16,012 nucleotides of DNA from an uncultured Coprococcus sp. (GTDB lineage Bacteria; Bacillota; Clostridia; Lachnospirales; Lachnospiraceae): NCBI GenBank assembly GCA_900548315.1, contig URJU01000031.1, positions 1-16,012 on the forward strand, read 5' to 3'. Shown piece by piece: positions 15,562 to 16,012 of this stretch; within the stretch, counting starts at the first letter, position 1, and each line of letters opens with the position of its first letter. Both the position numbers and the translations under genes were made by a program. The notes beneath the pieces are model-generated. The model was not told the DNA's origin, ran no database searches, and saw only the letters and a list, made by a program, of their open reading frames with translations.

Positions 15562-15565
15562 ATAC
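15535..15565 (-). promoter_or_regulatory. Possible sigma-G promoter of gpr overlapping the hairpin
   Basis: On the minus strand GTATA (beginning at about 15565) is followed after 16 nt by CATAATA near 15543-15537, which matches the sigma-G -10 pattern CATWHTA and lies in the hairpin loop. The -35 fits the GHATR pattern, but the spacing is about 2 nt shorter than usual. gpr is a known sigma-G gene in Bacillus, and the site lies about 55 nt before the start codon. Confidence 0.35.
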
Positions 15566-15607
15566 AATCTGCCCTACAAAGGTGGTCAGCCATCTATCTC
15601 TGATCTT

Positions 15608-15919
15608 CTACATTACTTTGCCTAGTATCCTGTTTATGACTTCAGGATATCCGCATATTCTCATGACCGGTGGATCCCATTCAAGCGAAGCAGTCCTGTA
15701 AAAACAAGTCGAAACGCCTACTTCTATCCCACCTTCCATCTCGGATGATCTGACTATTCTCGGAAATTTCTTTTTGTCCTTTACCAGATCCCAGGCTGCA
15801 TCCTTGATGGTGAATTCTACAATAGGATATCCGCCTTCATAACCTGTAACTTTTGCATCCTCCACATAGGAGAGTTCATCCTTCCAGTACTCTATCGCGT
15901 CCTCAATCGATGCAAACAT
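15608..15919 (-). CDS. Unrecognised 103-aa protein
   Basis: I do not recognise this family. The ORF is supported by a very strong ribosome site, AGGAGGT, about 4 nt before the ATG at 15919, and by a perfect hairpin after its stop. The protein begins MFASIEDAIEYWKDELSY and is acidic in its first 20 residues. It looks like a small soluble alpha/beta protein: an amphipathic N-terminal helix, hydrophobic beta-like stretches (YPIVEFTI, 31-38; GIEVGVSTCFY, 64-74), then WDPPVMRICGYPEVINRIL (81-99). There is no signal peptide or membrane segment, and the two cysteines (72 and 89) form no metal motif. In B. subtilis the gene upstream of gpr is rpsT (ribosomal protein S20); this is not rpsT. A possible promoter is listed separately. 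Confidence 0.8.
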   Translation of the reverse strand: MFASIEDAIEYWKDELSYVEDAKVTGYEGGYPIVEFTIKDAAWDLVKDKKKFPRIVRSSEMEGGIEVGVSTCFYRTASLEWDPPVMRICGYPEVINRILGKVM

Positions 15920-15955
15920 CTCTTACCTCCTGTTTTTAAATCTGTCACTTTCTAT

Positions 15956-15984
15956 ACTTTATCATCGGTCCGGCTTTCAGGCAA
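15956..15984 (-). promoter_or_regulatory. Possible promoter of the 103-aa gene
   Basis: On the minus strand TTGCCT (15984-15979) is followed after 17 nt by TAAAGT (15961-15956); each hexamer matches 4 of 6 sigma-A consensus positions. The start codon is about 37 nt downstream. A TCCGG/CCGGA inverted repeat overlaps the region (about 15969-15989). Nothing else is evident between 15985 and the right end. Confidence 0.35.
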
Positions 15985-16012
15985 CCGGATTTGTATATAT
16001 ATTATATGGTTT

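Noticed and set aside
684..15919. A novel defence, secretion or biosynthetic system
   Set aside because: Nearly all genes are recognisable housekeeping or sporulation genes in a conserved order. Only the 103-aa gene and the HPr-like gene have unclear roles, and they are not adjacent.

Overview
The window reads as a chromosomal segment of an endospore-forming Clostridia, most likely a Lachnospiraceae-type gut Firmicute. The evidence is the gene order, two sporulation/germination genes (spoIIP, gpr), a DnaK without the nucleotide-binding-domain insertion of Gram-negative DnaKs, and an HrcA/CIRCE heat-shock circuit. Genus cannot be fixed without a database search. The first 48 bases are not genomic: they are an Illumina Nextera i7 adapter, so the left edge is an assembly or contig end.

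Layout, left to right. After the adapter comes the 5' part of mtaB on the minus strand, cut off at the contig end. Next is a small plus-strand gene for an HPr-like protein, with its own near-consensus promoter (263-291) and terminator (631-659); it is the only plus-strand gene. Everything after it is on the minus strand, so transcription runs from high to low coordinates. In that direction the order is: an unrecognised 103-aa gene, gpr, spoIIP, lepA, hemW, hrcA, grpE, dnaK, dnaJ, prmA, rsmE, a cysteine desulfurase gene, thiI, and (past the HPr gene) mtaB.

Most of this is the conserved Firmicute block known from Bacillus subtilis (gpr-spoIIP-lepA-hemW-hrcA-grpE-dnaK-dnaJ-prmA-rsmE-mtaB). The local differences are the cysteine desulfurase/thiI pair and the HPr-like gene placed between rsmE and mtaB, and an unknown small gene upstream of gpr. 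The genes fall into three functional groups: sporulation and germination (spoIIP, gpr), protein folding under HrcA control (hrcA-grpE-dnaK-dnaJ), and translation or RNA modification (lepA, prmA, rsmE, thiI with its sulfur donor, mtaB).

Transcription units suggested by the sequence: the 103-aa gene ends at a perfect 18-bp inverted repeat; gpr and spoIIP are spaced as separately controlled genes; lepA ends at a strong terminator before hemW; hrcA starts at a promoter plus perfect CIRCE operator, and from there to thiI no intrinsic terminator was seen. The one gap without an obvious standard role is the 187-nt grpE-dnaK spacer, which carries four consecutive hairpins and looks like an inserted palindromic element. 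No mobile-element genes, CRISPR arrays, tRNA or rRNA genes were seen. The coding content is housekeeping, and I do not see a novel multigene system here.
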